From: Exiguobacterium sp. s193
GTDB taxonomy: Bacteria > Bacillota > Bacilli > Exiguobacteriales > Exiguobacteriaceae
DNA: 64,000 nt
Direction: 5' to 3'
NCBI RefSeq assembly: GCF_018618755.1
Contig: NZ_JACSMR010000010.1
Span: 1-64,000 of the forward strand
Under the pieces are notes generated by a model. The model searched no databases. It was not told the origin of the DNA and saw nothing but the letters and a program-made list of their open reading frames with translations. The position numbers and the translations under genes are program-made. Below are positions 55,183-63,510 of this stretch, in pieces (within the stretch, counting starts at the first letter, position 1; the number at the start of each line of letters is the position of its first letter).

Positions 55183-56877
55183 ATGTCTACGACCTTCCTC
55201 TTTGGATATATTGCATTCATGGTCGTCACGTTCCTTGCGGTCAACTTGATTGCACGCCGGACACGTCAACCGCGGGTAGTTGGCGCAGAAGGACCGGCCC
55301 TTGATGAGACAATCATTGAAGCAGAAGCGACTGGCGCGATTCCTGCCGCTCCTGCACCGCGAGAACGGGCGACGATTTCGACTGAAAATATCAGTATTCC
55401 AAAAGTGTTGACCGTCCTCTTGATCGGGATGTTCATCGCGATTTTAAACCAAACGTTAATCAACGTCGCCTTACCTGTTTTAATCAATGACTTCAACGTC
55501 TCGACGTCGACGGCGCAATGGTTGACGACCGGATTCATGCTCGTCAACGGGATTTTGATTCCAATCAGTGCCTTTCTCATGCGGAGCTATACGTTCCGCC
55601 GCCTGTTCCTCGTCTCGATGACGTTGTTTTTCTTCGGATCCGTCATCTGTTCGATGGCGATGAACTTCCCCGTCATGATGATTGGACGTGTGGTCCAAGC
55701 CGCCGGAGCGGGTGTCTTGATGCCGCTCGGTACAAACGTCTTCATGACGCTGTTCCCACCCCATAAACGGGGAGCTGCGATGGGCATGCTCGGAATCGCG
55801 ATGATCCTTGCCCCTGCGGTCGGACCGACCATCACTGGGTACGTCATTCAAAACTACGATTGGCATGTCATGTTTTATGCGATGGCCTTCTTCGGTCTCT
55901 TGACGCTGTTACTTGGTCTTGCCTGGTTCAAACTTGTCCAACCGTTGTCGAAACCAAAGTTCGACGCACTCGGTGTTCTCTTCAGTACGATCGGTTTTGG
56001 TAGTCTCCTGTACGGATTCAGTGAAGCAGGAAACGATGGCTGGGATAGTCCCGTCGTCATCAGTACGATCGTCATCGGACTTCTCGGGATTGCAGCCTTC
56101 GCACTGCGTGAACTCGCGATGGACGACCCGATGCTCAACATCCGTGTTTTGAAAGTACCGGAGTTTTCCTTTACGCTCTTCATCAATGTCATCGTCACGA
56201 TGGCATTGTTCGGCGGCATGTTGCTCCTCCCGATTTACTTGCAGAGCATCCGCGGTTTTTCTCCAGTCGATTCGGGTCTCTTGTTACTGCCTGGATCATT
56301 GATCATGGGAGTCACTGGTCCATTCGCCGGACGGCTGTTCGACCGGTTCGGCATCCGACCGCTTGCCATCTTCGGTTTGACGTTGATGACATACGGGACA
56401 TGGGAATTGACACAGCTCGACATGAACACGTCTTACAATTCCATCATGGGTATCTACGTACTTCGGTCCTTCGGGATGGCCTTCATCATGATGCCGATCA
56501 TGACGGCCGGCATGAATGCCTTACCGATGAAGATGATTCCGCACGGGAATGCGACACAAAACACGTTGCGCCAAGTCGCTGGGTCAATCGGAACTGCGAT
56601 TCTCGTCACGGTCATGACCCGTCAAACGACGGCGCACTTAGCAGACGACGCCAACCAGTTTACGACGCTTGACCCGACGCTCTCGCAACACCTTGGTGAG
56701 CTCGGACAACAGCTTGGTAGCCCACAAGCCGCTTCCGTCAGTTGGTTAACACAATTGACGAAACAAGCGACAATCAGTGGAATCACCGATGCCTTTTGGG
56801 TGGCGACCGTCTTGTCCGCGCTCGCACTCATCTTGTCATTTTTCCTTCATGGAAAAAAAGAACCGAATTTAGATTAA
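55183..56877 (+). CDS. emrB: EmrB/QacA-type drug efflux MFS transporter with an extra N-terminal helix
   Basis: A 564-residue DHA2 (14-helix) exporter. The MFS part starts about residue 75 (IPKVLTVLLIGMFIAILNQTLINVALPVL, motif with NQTLINVALP). WLTTGFMLVNGILIPISAFL and motif C GAGVLMPLGTNVFMTLFPPHKRGAAMG (in parts) follow. Before this lies an additional hydrophobic helix (residues 5-24) and a 50-residue Ala/Glu-rich linker, not found in typical EmrB. The start follows AAGGAGGG. It forms the pump with EmrA under TetR control. The specific drugs are unknown. Confidence 0.9.
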   Translation: MSTTFLFGYIAFMVVTFLAVNLIARRTRQPRVVGAEGPALDETIIEAEATGAIPAAPAPRERATISTENISIPKVLTVLLIGMFIAILNQTLINVALPVLINDFNVSTSTAQWLTTGFMLVNGILIPISAFLMRSYTFRRLFLVSMTLFFFGSVICSMAMNFPVMMIGRVVQAAGAGVLMPLGTNVFMTLFPPHKRGAAMGMLGIAMILAPAVGPTITGYVIQNYDWHVMFYAMAFFGLLTLLLGLAWFKLVQPLSKPKFDALGVLFSTIGFGSLLYGFSEAGNDGWDSPVVISTIVIGLLGIAAFALRELAMDDPMLNIRVLKVPEFSFTLFINVIVTMALFGGMLLLPIYLQSIRGFSPVDSGLLLLPGSLIMGVTGPFAGRLFDRFGIRPLAIFGLTLMTYGTWELTQLDMNTSYNSIMGIYVLRSFGMAFIMMPIMTAGMNALPMKMIPHGNATQNTLRQVAGSIGTAILVTVMTRQTTAHLADDANQFTTLDPTLSQHLGELGQQLGSPQAASVSWLTQLTKQATISGITDAFWVATVLSALALILSFFLHGKKEPNLD

Positions 56878-56886
56878 CGTGTCTTG

Positions 56887-56925
56887 TAAAGCCAGTTGAC
56901 GGCACATCGTCAGCTGGCTTTTTAA
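56887..56925 (+). terminator. Terminator of emrAB
   Basis: AAAGCCAGTTGACG GCACAT CGTCAGCTGGCTTTTT. Confidence 0.88.
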
Positions 56926-56999
56926 TCGTTCATCTTTGCACTTCTTTCGTAATATCGCTACACTAGGTTCATTGAGTTTATATCAAAAGGAGATGCTTT

Positions 57000-57542
57000 A
57001 TGGTTGCCTTCCTTCAATTTTACGCGTTCATCTTCGCCTGTTGCTTCGCGTGGCAGGTTGGACGACCGTCCCTTTCATGGTCGCAAAAAATCACGCGTGC
57101 CTTTCTAACGAGTATCAATGGTCTGTTCGTCTTTTTCCGTGCTTCGGTCTCGATTTTCTTACTGGTCGGTCCGCTCGTCCTTGTCTCGTATTATGTTTTC
57201 CCGAACCTCTTACGGTTCGAAGGTGGTCTGTCGATTGTCATCAGCGTCCTTGTGATCGGTCTGATCGACCGTCTCGTTAGCCTGATCATCTTGCCGCTCG
57301 TCCGGTCATTTTTCTTAAAACGTAAACGGATCATGCCCCAGCTGCTCGAAGCGTGTCTCTATACGGTCTCGATGACGGTTTTGCTTTATATCAACTTAAC
57401 CGCTGTCCCCGGCGTACAAATGAGTCTTGCGATCCCCATTTTCTTTGGCTTCACGATTTACTTTGCACATTATTTAGTCGCATTAATCCGCCTGCGTCAG
57501 ATTAAGAAAAAACTTGCCGTCGGCTCTAATAAAGAACAATGA
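57000..57542 (+). CDS. Hypothetical membrane protein, 180 residues
   Basis: The ATG at 57000 follows AAAGGAGATGC. The protein has four to five membrane helices (about 3-20, 44-66, 78-98, 115-133, 140-162) with a basic loop SFFLKRKRIMPQ and a basic C-terminus RLRQIKKKLAVG. I do not recognise a family or catalytic motif. It has its own promoter region after the emrAB terminator and ends just before a decayed repeat fragment and the Fur-box promoter. Confidence 0.7.
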   Translation: MVAFLQFYAFIFACCFAWQVGRPSLSWSQKITRAFLTSINGLFVFFRASVSIFLLVGPLVLVSYYVFPNLLRFEGGLSIVISVLVIGLIDRLVSLIILPLVRSFFLKRKRIMPQLLEACLYTVSMTVLLYINLTAVPGVQMSLAIPIFFGFTIYFAHYLVALIRLRQIKKKLAVGSNKEQ

Positions 57543-57562
57543 CGAGATGAACGAATCGATGT

Positions 57563-57590
57563 TTTCCCTAAAAAGAAGCGCGGTTCGTTT
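57563..57590 (-). repeat. Relic of the terminator-associated repeat
   Basis: TTTTCCCTAAAAAGAAGCGC then GGTTCGTTT resembles the core boundary of R5 (TTCCCTAAAAAGCGTCGCGT, then TTCGTT). It again lies at the 3' end of a gene. No ends or arms are left. Confidence 0.45.
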
Positions 57591-57608
57591 TATTTTTAAA
57601 AATTAACG

Positions 57609-57638
57609 TTGACAATGATAATCGTTATCATTTATATT
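57609..57638 (+). promoter_or_regulatory. Promoter with an overlapping Fur box before the nitroreductase gene
   Basis: TTGACA (57609-57614), 18 bp, TATATT (57633-57638) is a good sigma-A promoter. The spacer is filled by AATGATAATCGTTATCATT (57614-57632), whose centre TGATAATCGTTATCA matches the 7-1-7 Fur consensus TGATAATNATTATCA except for one base. Iron-loaded Fur here would block transcription. Confidence 0.85.
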
Positions 57639-57669
57639 TTAAGAGTACTTAGATCAGGAGATGATAGTG

Positions 57670-58227
57670 ATGAATACACGACAACTCATTTTAGAACGAC
57701 GTTCGGTCCGTGCTTACACCGATCAACCCGTTCCGTCCGAAATGATCGAAGAGATTTTAGAGGCCGCGATTTATGCGCCGAATCATAAGTTACGCGAACC
57801 ATGGCGTTTCATTCTCGCAATTGGTGAAGGACAAGTTCGTTATGTCGAACAGTTGATGACGCTCCTCGAAGCACGCGGTCAATTCGACCAAAAGACAGAC
57901 GAGCAACGACGCGCTGCAAAAGAAAAATTCAGTGAAGTGCCCGTTTACCTGACCGTTCTCTATCAAGTCCAAGGAACGGACGATCAGCAGACGGAAGACT
58001 TACTTGCGACCGCCGCGATGATCCAAAACATTCAACTGCTTGCGTCTGAGCTTGGCTTAGGGAGCTGTTGGAAAAGCGGAAAACACTGGTTTACGGATGA
58101 GTATGCGACACTTGTCGGAGCAAACGATGAAGAGCGTGTTGCCGGTGTCATCCAACTCGGTTGGCCCGCGATGATTCCACCACTAAAAAAACGGACACCC
58201 GCCCGTGAAAAGTTAACGCACTTTTAA
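57670..58227 (+). CDS. Nitroreductase family protein, probably iron-regulated
   Basis: A 185-residue FMN-dependent nitroreductase-fold protein. The FMN-binding start is ILERRSVRAYTDQPVPSEMI (residues 6-25), with EEILEAAIYAPNHKLREPWRF next and the GSCWKSGKHW region near 138-147. Family members reduce nitro compounds, quinones or flavins with NAD(P)H. I use ATG 57670 because AGGAG lies nine bases before it. The Fur-box promoter suggests expression in iron limitation, so a role in ferric-siderophore or haem-linked reduction is possible. The strong terminator at 58289-58346 follows. Confidence 0.88.
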   Translation: MNTRQLILERRSVRAYTDQPVPSEMIEEILEAAIYAPNHKLREPWRFILAIGEGQVRYVEQLMTLLEARGQFDQKTDEQRRAAKEKFSEVPVYLTVLYQVQGTDDQQTEDLLATAAMIQNIQLLASELGLGSCWKSGKHWFTDEYATLVGANDEERVAGVIQLGWPAMIPPLKKRTPAREKLTHF

Positions 58228-58288
58228 GAAGTGCGCATCCTGCGAGCTACCCCTGCTCGCGCCAATCAAGCCCCATTTATACAGTCAT

Positions 58289-58346
58289 AAGCGATTATTT
58301 TACAACTTCTCCCCCAAACGAAGTTGATGAAATAATCGCTTTTTCT
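58289..58346 (+). terminator. Terminator of the nitroreductase gene
   Basis: AAGCGATTATTTTACAACTT and AAGTTGATGAAATAATCGCTT pair over a long stem, then TTTTCTTTT. Confidence 0.88.
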
Positions 58347-58392
58347 TTTACACTTTTCACCTTCCCTAGCAGAGTATATTCATTAAACGGAA

Positions 58393-58450
58393 TAAAAAAA
58401 GTCCACATGATCCGCCGCCTTGTGAAAAGCGGAAAATCACATGGACTTCC
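58393..58450 (-). terminator. Terminator of the tar operon
   Basis: On the minus strand AAGTCCATGTGATTTTCCGC pairs with GCGGATCATGTGGACTT, then TTTTTTATT. Confidence 0.85.
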
Positions 58451-58463
58451 ATAAGCATTATTT

Positions 58464-59669
58464 TTAGACAAGCGTCGTTCGCTCAGACACGACTTTAGCT
58501 GGCTGAACCTCACCTAACAGATGATCGACAATCCGTTTCGTCGCTTGTCCATCTTGATACGTAAAGAATTGGCGAGCGAATTCCTCAATCTTCTCCGACT
58601 CGAACTGCCCCTGCTTAACCCAAGCGATGACCTCGTTGAATGAGGAAACAATCGGTCCCGGGACAAATGATTCATACGGGAAATAAAAGTCTCGCTCTTC
58701 CTTATACGACGTCAAATCGTTGACGAGGAAAATCATCGGCTTTTTGAGTAACGCAAACTCAAAGATGACGGACGAGTAATCCGTGACGAGAATGTCTGAA
58801 ATCTGCATCAAATCATTGATATCGGGATAATCCGTCATATCGATGATTTGGTCAGAAAATTCAGCCGGGACAACCGGCCGATTGAGCACGAACGGATGCA
58901 TCCGTAACAATAAGATATAGTCACTGCCCAGTTCTTGACGGAACTGTTCAAAATCTAATTCTTCATCATAATGTGCCGTCGTCTGACCGTTGCCACGGAA
59001 AGTCGGAGCAAGAAGAATGATTTTCTTCGAGCGCCACTCTGGATGTGCAGCATACAGGTTCTGTTCAACTTGCGCTTTACGGGCAGGATTTAAAAGTTGA
59101 TCCGTCCGTGGGACACCGAGTGGATAAACACGTGCTGCGTCCATCCCGAATGCTTCAGCATACGGTGCAATACAAGCCGTACCTGAGACGTAGACCTTTG
59201 AATAGTTTCGGTGAATCTGTACCATCTTCAAATAGTCGTCGTCCGGCGAATAGGATTTATCAAGGACACTGTATCCAAATTTTTTGAAGGCGCCACACGC
59301 ATGCCAAAGTTGAATGACTTCTGTTCCTTTCCGGAGCGGTGTGACATAGACCGGATAGTAGTAATCATCGATGATGAAGTAGCGTGCCGTCGCGAGTTCG
59401 TACGTCGCCCGCATCATATGGAAGACATACTTGATTTGTCCGAGTAAACCTTGCGGGAACCGTTTCAATAGGAACACATACGTGTATCCGAGATTTCGGC
59501 TCTCGAGCTCGTCATAGACCGCCCGGAAGTTATCGACTAACTTGTCAGAACGATACGTCGCAAACACGACTTTTTTGGGATTGAGCGGCAATCGTCTCGC
59601 GAGCCAATAGGTGATGACGAGCAGATAATGTACCGTCCGGCGTTGAATTAACCGTATTTTTTGTTTCAT
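58464..59669 (-). CDS. CDP-polyol (glycerol/ribitol) phosphotransferase family protein, TarF/TarL-like
   Basis: A 401-residue GT-B enzyme. Seen are QLWHACGAFKKFGYS (about 138-152), LAPTFRGNGQTTAHYD, MHPFV and ILVTDYSSVIFEFALLKKPMIF (about 290-310, the nucleotide-polyol site). One amphipathic N-terminal helix anchors it to the inner membrane. Family members add glycerol-phosphate or ribitol-phosphate units to wall teichoic acid. Its place directly after tarI and tarJ speaks for the ribitol branch (tarIJL order of Staphylococcus), but I cannot tell primase from polymerase. The start lies 30 bp from the tarJ stop. Confidence 0.9.
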   Translation of the reverse strand: MKQKIRLIQRRTVHYLLVITYWLARRLPLNPKKVVFATYRSDKLVDNFRAVYDELESRNLGYTYVFLLKRFPQGLLGQIKYVFHMMRATYELATARYFIIDDYYYPVYVTPLRKGTEVIQLWHACGAFKKFGYSVLDKSYSPDDDYLKMVQIHRNYSKVYVSGTACIAPYAEAFGMDAARVYPLGVPRTDQLLNPARKAQVEQNLYAAHPEWRSKKIILLAPTFRGNGQTTAHYDEELDFEQFRQELGSDYILLLRMHPFVLNRPVVPAEFSDQIIDMTDYPDINDLMQISDILVTDYSSVIFEFALLKKPMIFLVNDLTSYKEERDFYFPYESFVPGPIVSSFNEVIAWVKQGQFESEKIEEFARQFFTYQDGQATKRIVDHLLGEVQPAKVVSERTTLV

Positions 59670-59699
59670 GTGTGATCCCTTCTGGTGCTTCTACTTATA

Positions 59700-60725
59700 T
59701 TACATCGACCATTCCATGACCGTTTTTCCGAAACGATTCGTTAAATCACTTTCGAATGCCCGGTGGATGTCTTCGATTTGACGAATTTGGAACACACCTG
59801 CGACTAAGTTCGACAAGTATTCCGGAATATCTGGATACGTTTGATACAATTCCATCGTCCGTGCGAAGTCGGTTGGTGTACTGCGGCTCGATCCGTAGAC
59901 ACGCAATCCCTTTTCAAGAATCATCCGCGTGTTTACAGCGACCGGTTCTTCCGACACACCAAGTAATGCCATCGTTCCTTCCGGGATGATGTAATCAATC
60001 ATCTGATTGATCGCATACTGGCTCCCGATGCCGCCGACACATTCAAAACCATGATTGAAAGAGACATCTGCCGGAATTTGATCGATATGGTACGTCTCAT
60101 CCGCGAATGAGAAATAATCGAGTTTCGATTGGGTTTTTCCGAAGACATATAATTTCGCGTCCGGATACAGTTTGCGTAACAATAACGCTGTGATGAATCC
60201 GAGGTTTCCATCTCCCCAAATCCCGAACGTCTCGCGGCGTGCATGTGCGATTTGGTCGAAACGAGTTACCGCATGAACCGCGACGCTGACGAGTTCCGTA
60301 AAGGCTGCGACTTCTGGATTGAGATCTGCTGGTACTTCGACGAGACGATCTGCTTGAATGAAGACGTAATCTTGCATGTACCCGTCATATCCACTCGAAC
60401 GGAAACGGCTTGTCCGCAAATAGTTTTCGCCGATGATGTCGTCCGTCTCAGACGGCGTATTCGGTACCATCGCGACAAGTGTTCCTTTTGCGAACGTACC
60501 TGACGGGTCATGAACGACTTTTCCGATTCCTTCATGAATCATCGCCATCGGTAATTTTTTTGCAAGTACTTCCGCACTGCGGCTGCCTGTAAAGTAACGT
60601 TGGTCCGCATGACAAATCGACAAGTAAGTCGGTCGGACGACAACACGATCAGACTTCAATGACCGCTCATCGTACGTCACCTCGATTTGGCGAGGTGCAA
60701 CGAGTTGGTAGACTTGGTTAATCAT
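59700..60725 (-). CDS. tarJ: Ribulose-5-phosphate reductase TarJ
   Basis: A 341-residue zinc-type alcohol dehydrogenase homologue. The N-terminal half includes [19 protein letters not shown] (Cys and His of the zinc site, about residues 31-49) and [16 protein letters not shown]. The Rossmann part has [17 protein letters not shown] (GxGxxG). TarJ reduces ribulose 5-phosphate to ribitol 5-phosphate using NADPH, the first step to CDP-ribitol for wall teichoic acid. Overlaps the tarI stop by four bases (ATGA), with which it forms the enzyme complex in Staphylococcus. Confidence 0.92.
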   Translation of the reverse strand: MINQVYQLVAPRQIEVTYDERSLKSDRVVVRPTYLSICHADQRYFTGSRSAEVLAKKLPMAMIHEGIGKVVHDPSGTFAKGTLVAMVPNTPSETDDIIGENYLRTSRFRSSGYDGYMQDYVFIQADRLVEVPADLNPEVAAFTELVSVAVHAVTRFDQIAHARRETFGIWGDGNLGFITALLLRKLYPDAKLYVFGKTQSKLDYFSFADETYHIDQIPADVSFNHGFECVGGIGSQYAINQMIDYIIPEGTMALLGVSEEPVAVNTRMILEKGLRVYGSSRSTPTDFARTMELYQTYPDIPEYLSNLVAGVFQIRQIEDIHRAFESDLTNRFGKTVMEWSM

Positions 60726-61435
60726 TGGTTAATCCGCTCCTTCAGGATTGCGTTAGCAATACGTAAATCATAAGGTGTCGTGACTTTGATGTTGAAGAGT
60801 TCGCCTGTGACGAGTGCAACATCTTCGCCTTTCAGCAAGAGAATCTTACAGGCATCCGTCAAGATCGCACGTTCTTCTGTAGATAGCGCTTCATAGTGTG
60901 ATTTAAGCTTCGTGATTTGGAAACTTTGTGGTGTTTGTCCTTGGTACATTTGATCACGGACCGGAATGTCTGTAATCGTTTTTCCATCCGTCGAAGAAAC
61001 GATCGTATCGATGGCTGAAATGACGGTATCACACGCACCATACTCGAGCGCTGTCGAAATATTTTCCTTGATGATACGGTGTGTCAAGAATGGACGGACC
61101 GCATCGTGCGTGACGATGATATCTTCGTCTGTGATGCCATTTTTTTCTTCGATCCAGTTAATCGCAGCCATGATAGATTCATTACGGTCGTTTCCGCCTG
61201 CTGTGATGACGATTCGCTCATCTTGACCAATGTATTTTTCAAGAATGTCACGTGTGTAGTTAATCCAAGCAGTTGGCGTCACGATGATGACGCGGTCGAA
61301 ATCGTCATTCAATAAAAACTTTTCAACCGTATGGACGAGAATCGGGCGCTCCCCAATCGAAAGAAATTGTTTCGGACGATCGACGTTCCCCATGCGTGTT
61401 CCTTTACCCCCAGCTAAAATTGCTGCATAAATCAT
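60722..61435 (-). CDS. tarI: Ribitol-5-phosphate cytidylyltransferase TarI
   Basis: A 237-residue IspD/TarI-type nucleotidyltransferase. CTP-binding [19 protein letters not shown] (residues 7-25), [10 protein letters not shown] (about 85), [14 protein letters not shown] and DAxRP-type metal site, [16 protein letters not shown] (about 161-176). It makes CDP-ribitol; IspD is the close relative, but linkage to tarJ and a glycerophosphotransferase gene makes TarI more likely. I start at ATG 61435 ([12 protein letters not shown]); the frame is open to 61507 without clear reason. The ribosome binding site is weak. First gene of tarI-tarJ-transferase. Confidence 0.9.
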   Translation of the reverse strand: MIYAAILAGGKGTRMGNVDRPKQFLSIGERPILVHTVEKFLLNDDFDRVIIVTPTAWINYTRDILEKYIGQDERIVITAGGNDRNESIMAAINWIEEKNGITDEDIIVTHDAVRPFLTHRIIKENISTALEYGACDTVISAIDTIVSSTDGKTITDIPVRDQMYQGQTPQSFQITKLKSHYEALSTEERAILTDACKILLLKGEDVALVTGELFNIKVTTPYDLRIANAILKERINQ

Positions 61436-61581
61436 CTTGTATCGCAGATGCCTCATCCGTCGCGTGACGGCGCTGTCATGAAACGACCTGCTTCCCTCCC
61501 TTGTCAAAAATCTTTTTTTGTTTCCACTTGCCAGCGATGTGGGTATATCTTCAATTAGAGTTGGATTACAAGTACACGGTC

Positions 61582-61609
61582 TTGACTAAAAAAACAAAAA
61601 AAATATACA
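61582..61609 (+). promoter_or_regulatory. Candidate promoter of the long glycerophosphotransferase gene
   Basis: TTGACT (61582-61587), 16 bp, TATACA (61604-61609); a TATAAT also lies at 61638-61643. The 239-bp gap between divergent tarI and 61747 is AT-rich and holds no gene. Confidence 0.4.
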
Positions 61610-61746
61610 AAGCACTATTTTTTTTGCTTTGTCACGATATAATGATTGGTGATTTCTAATACAACTATACTATGTTCGTGGTGATTTTAAAAACCTATTA
61701 CTTTTGTGTAAATACATTGTAATCATTTGAGTGAGGAGAGATTGTT

Positions 61747-63510
61747 TTGACAGAAGAAACACCATTGCCGACTTTACAAGCAAAAGTCGACTATTTAGAG
61801 CTTGCTGGAACTACATTTCGTTTTGAGGCACGTCTGTTTGGATTAACTGATTTTCTTCAGGCGGAGCAACTTCTTTTTGAAAATCCAACGACACATCCAC
61901 AAGAAGAAATCGAGCAAGAAGATGACTACATTCAGTCAGAGGCACCAGAAGAAGCGATTCCTTTGGAGCGTGCCATCATCTTCCGGAACAAACGGAATAA
62001 ACGGACGTTCATTCTCCGCTTCCCGTTCGAGGGGGACTGGACTGAAGAAACGTTCAGTGGTCAGTTAGACCTCAATCACATCACACCGACAGGACGTCCT
62101 TTACCGATGGGGTACTTTGATGCGTTTTTCGCAATCGTCCAAGGTGATTCGATTTTACATGAAGCCCCGTTCGGCGACACACGTTCGTTGATTCCGGTCC
62201 TTTACCGTGTCGATACAAAACACAGTAATGTCTTGCTTAAGCTTGAATATGAACTGGTCGTTCAGCACTCAGAATACAGTAATACCTTAAGTTTCCATTC
62301 CCTAAAGCGCGGAGAGTCGAAACGTCTAATCCGTTTGCTTGACCGCTATAATAAATACAAAAAAAATTTTCGGAAACGGGCCTTCAAATTCCGTCGTTTT
62401 ATGTTCAAAGCCATCTATAACGTCACGAAATGGACGCAACCGATCGAAGAGAATAAAGTGTTACTGGCTTCCGATTCACGAAGTGATGTCAGTGGAAACT
62501 TCGCCTACATTCTCGACGAAATCGAGCGGCGCGATTTGAACCTTGACGTTAAGACATTCTTCAAACCAAATCTTCAATCCCGTCGCGACTGGCGTGATAA
62601 ATTCATGTTGCCGTATCACTTGGCGACAGCCAAAACGATTCTCGTCGATGATTTTTATCCGATGATTTATCCGCTCAACATCCGTAAAGGAACGGATCTT
62701 GTCCAAGTCTGGCATGCCGTCGGAGCATTCAAGACGTTCGGTTACAGCCGTCTCGGTAAACCAGGCGGTCCAAGCGCCAACTCGCTTAGCCACCGGAACT
62801 ATACGAAAGCAATCGTCAGCTCACACAACGTCGCGCGTCACTACGCGGAAGGATTCGGTCTCCGCGAAAATCAAGTCGTCGCGACTGGTATCCCGCGGAC
62901 GGACATGTTCTTCGACGAAGAGTACATCGCTGCCGCAAAAGAGCGGATTTATGAAGAATATCCAACGTTCAAGACAAAAAAAGTCATCATGTTTGCACCG
63001 ACCTTCCGCGGTAATGGCGCGAAGAGTGCCTATTACGACTTCGACCAACTCGATTTGGATGCTTTATACGAAGCCTTCCATGAAGAGTATGTGTTCGTCT
63101 TGAAGATGCATCCGTTCGTCCGACGCCGGATGGAAATTCCAGAACTCTATGCGGATTTCTTCATCGACTTGACGGATCACCGTGAAATTAACGAATTGTT
63201 GTTTGTCTCAGATATCTTGATTACGGATTACTCGTCGACATGTTTTGAGTTCTCACTCTTGAACCGACCGATGTTGTTCTTCGCCTATGACTTAGACGAC
63301 TATATCTCAAAACGTGATTTCTATTATGACTTCGAAGAATTCGTACCTGGACCTATCGTCAAAACGTCAGACGAATTGATTGAACGGATTAAAAATGAAG
63401 ACTTTGAAATGGACAATGTCAAGGCATTCGCCGAGTATTTCTTTGAACATCAGGACGGGAAATCCAGTGCCCGGTTCGTTGATCAAATCATTCTCGGAGA
63501 GAACAAATGA
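61747..63510 (+). CDS. CDP-glycerol/ribitol glycerophosphotransferase family protein with an N-terminal extension
   Basis: A 587-residue GT-B enzyme. The C-terminal 370 residues carry LVQVWHAVGAFKTFGYSRLG, MFAPTFRGNGAKSAYYD, LKMHPFVRR and ILITDYSSTCFEFSLLNRPM. These parallel the tar operon enzyme at 58464 nearly motif for motif. The first 200 residues form a beta-rich, acidic domain (around 58-75 Glu/Asp-rich) of the type found in TagF/TarF-like polymerases. The start is a TTG at 61747 with a GAGGAGAG site. Likely polymerises or modifies wall teichoic acid. The acyltransferase gene overlaps its stop. Confidence 0.9.
   Translation: MTEETPLPTLQAKVDYLELAGTTFRFEARLFGLTDFLQAEQLLFENPTTHPQEEIEQEDDYIQSEAPEEAIPLERAIIFRNKRNKRTFILRFPFEGDWTEETFSGQLDLNHITPTGRPLPMGYFDAFFAIVQGDSILHEAPFGDTRSLIPVLYRVDTKHSNVLLKLEYELVVQHSEYSNTLSFHSLKRGESKRLIRLLDRYNKYKKNFRKRAFKFRRFMFKAIYNVTKWTQPIEENKVLLASDSRSDVSGNFAYILDEIERRDLNLDVKTFFKPNLQSRRDWRDKFMLPYHLATAKTILVDDFYPMIYPLNIRKGTDLVQVWHAVGAFKTFGYSRLGKPGGPSANSLSHRNYTKAIVSSHNVARHYAEGFGLRENQVVATGIPRTDMFFDEEYIAAAKERIYEEYPTFKTKKVIMFAPTFRGNGAKSAYYDFDQLDLDALYEAFHEEYVFVLKMHPFVRRRMEIPELYADFFIDLTDHREINELLFVSDILITDYSSTCFEFSLLNRPMLFFAYDLDDYISKRDFYYDFEEFVPGPIVKTSDELIERIKNEDFEMDNVKAFAEYFFEHQDGKSSARFVDQIILGENK

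Noticed and set aside
55480-55866. Long antisense frames over emrB (also 55587-55847, 55875-56219)
   Set aside because: They are typical shadows of a GC-rich transporter gene on the opposite strand, without start signals.
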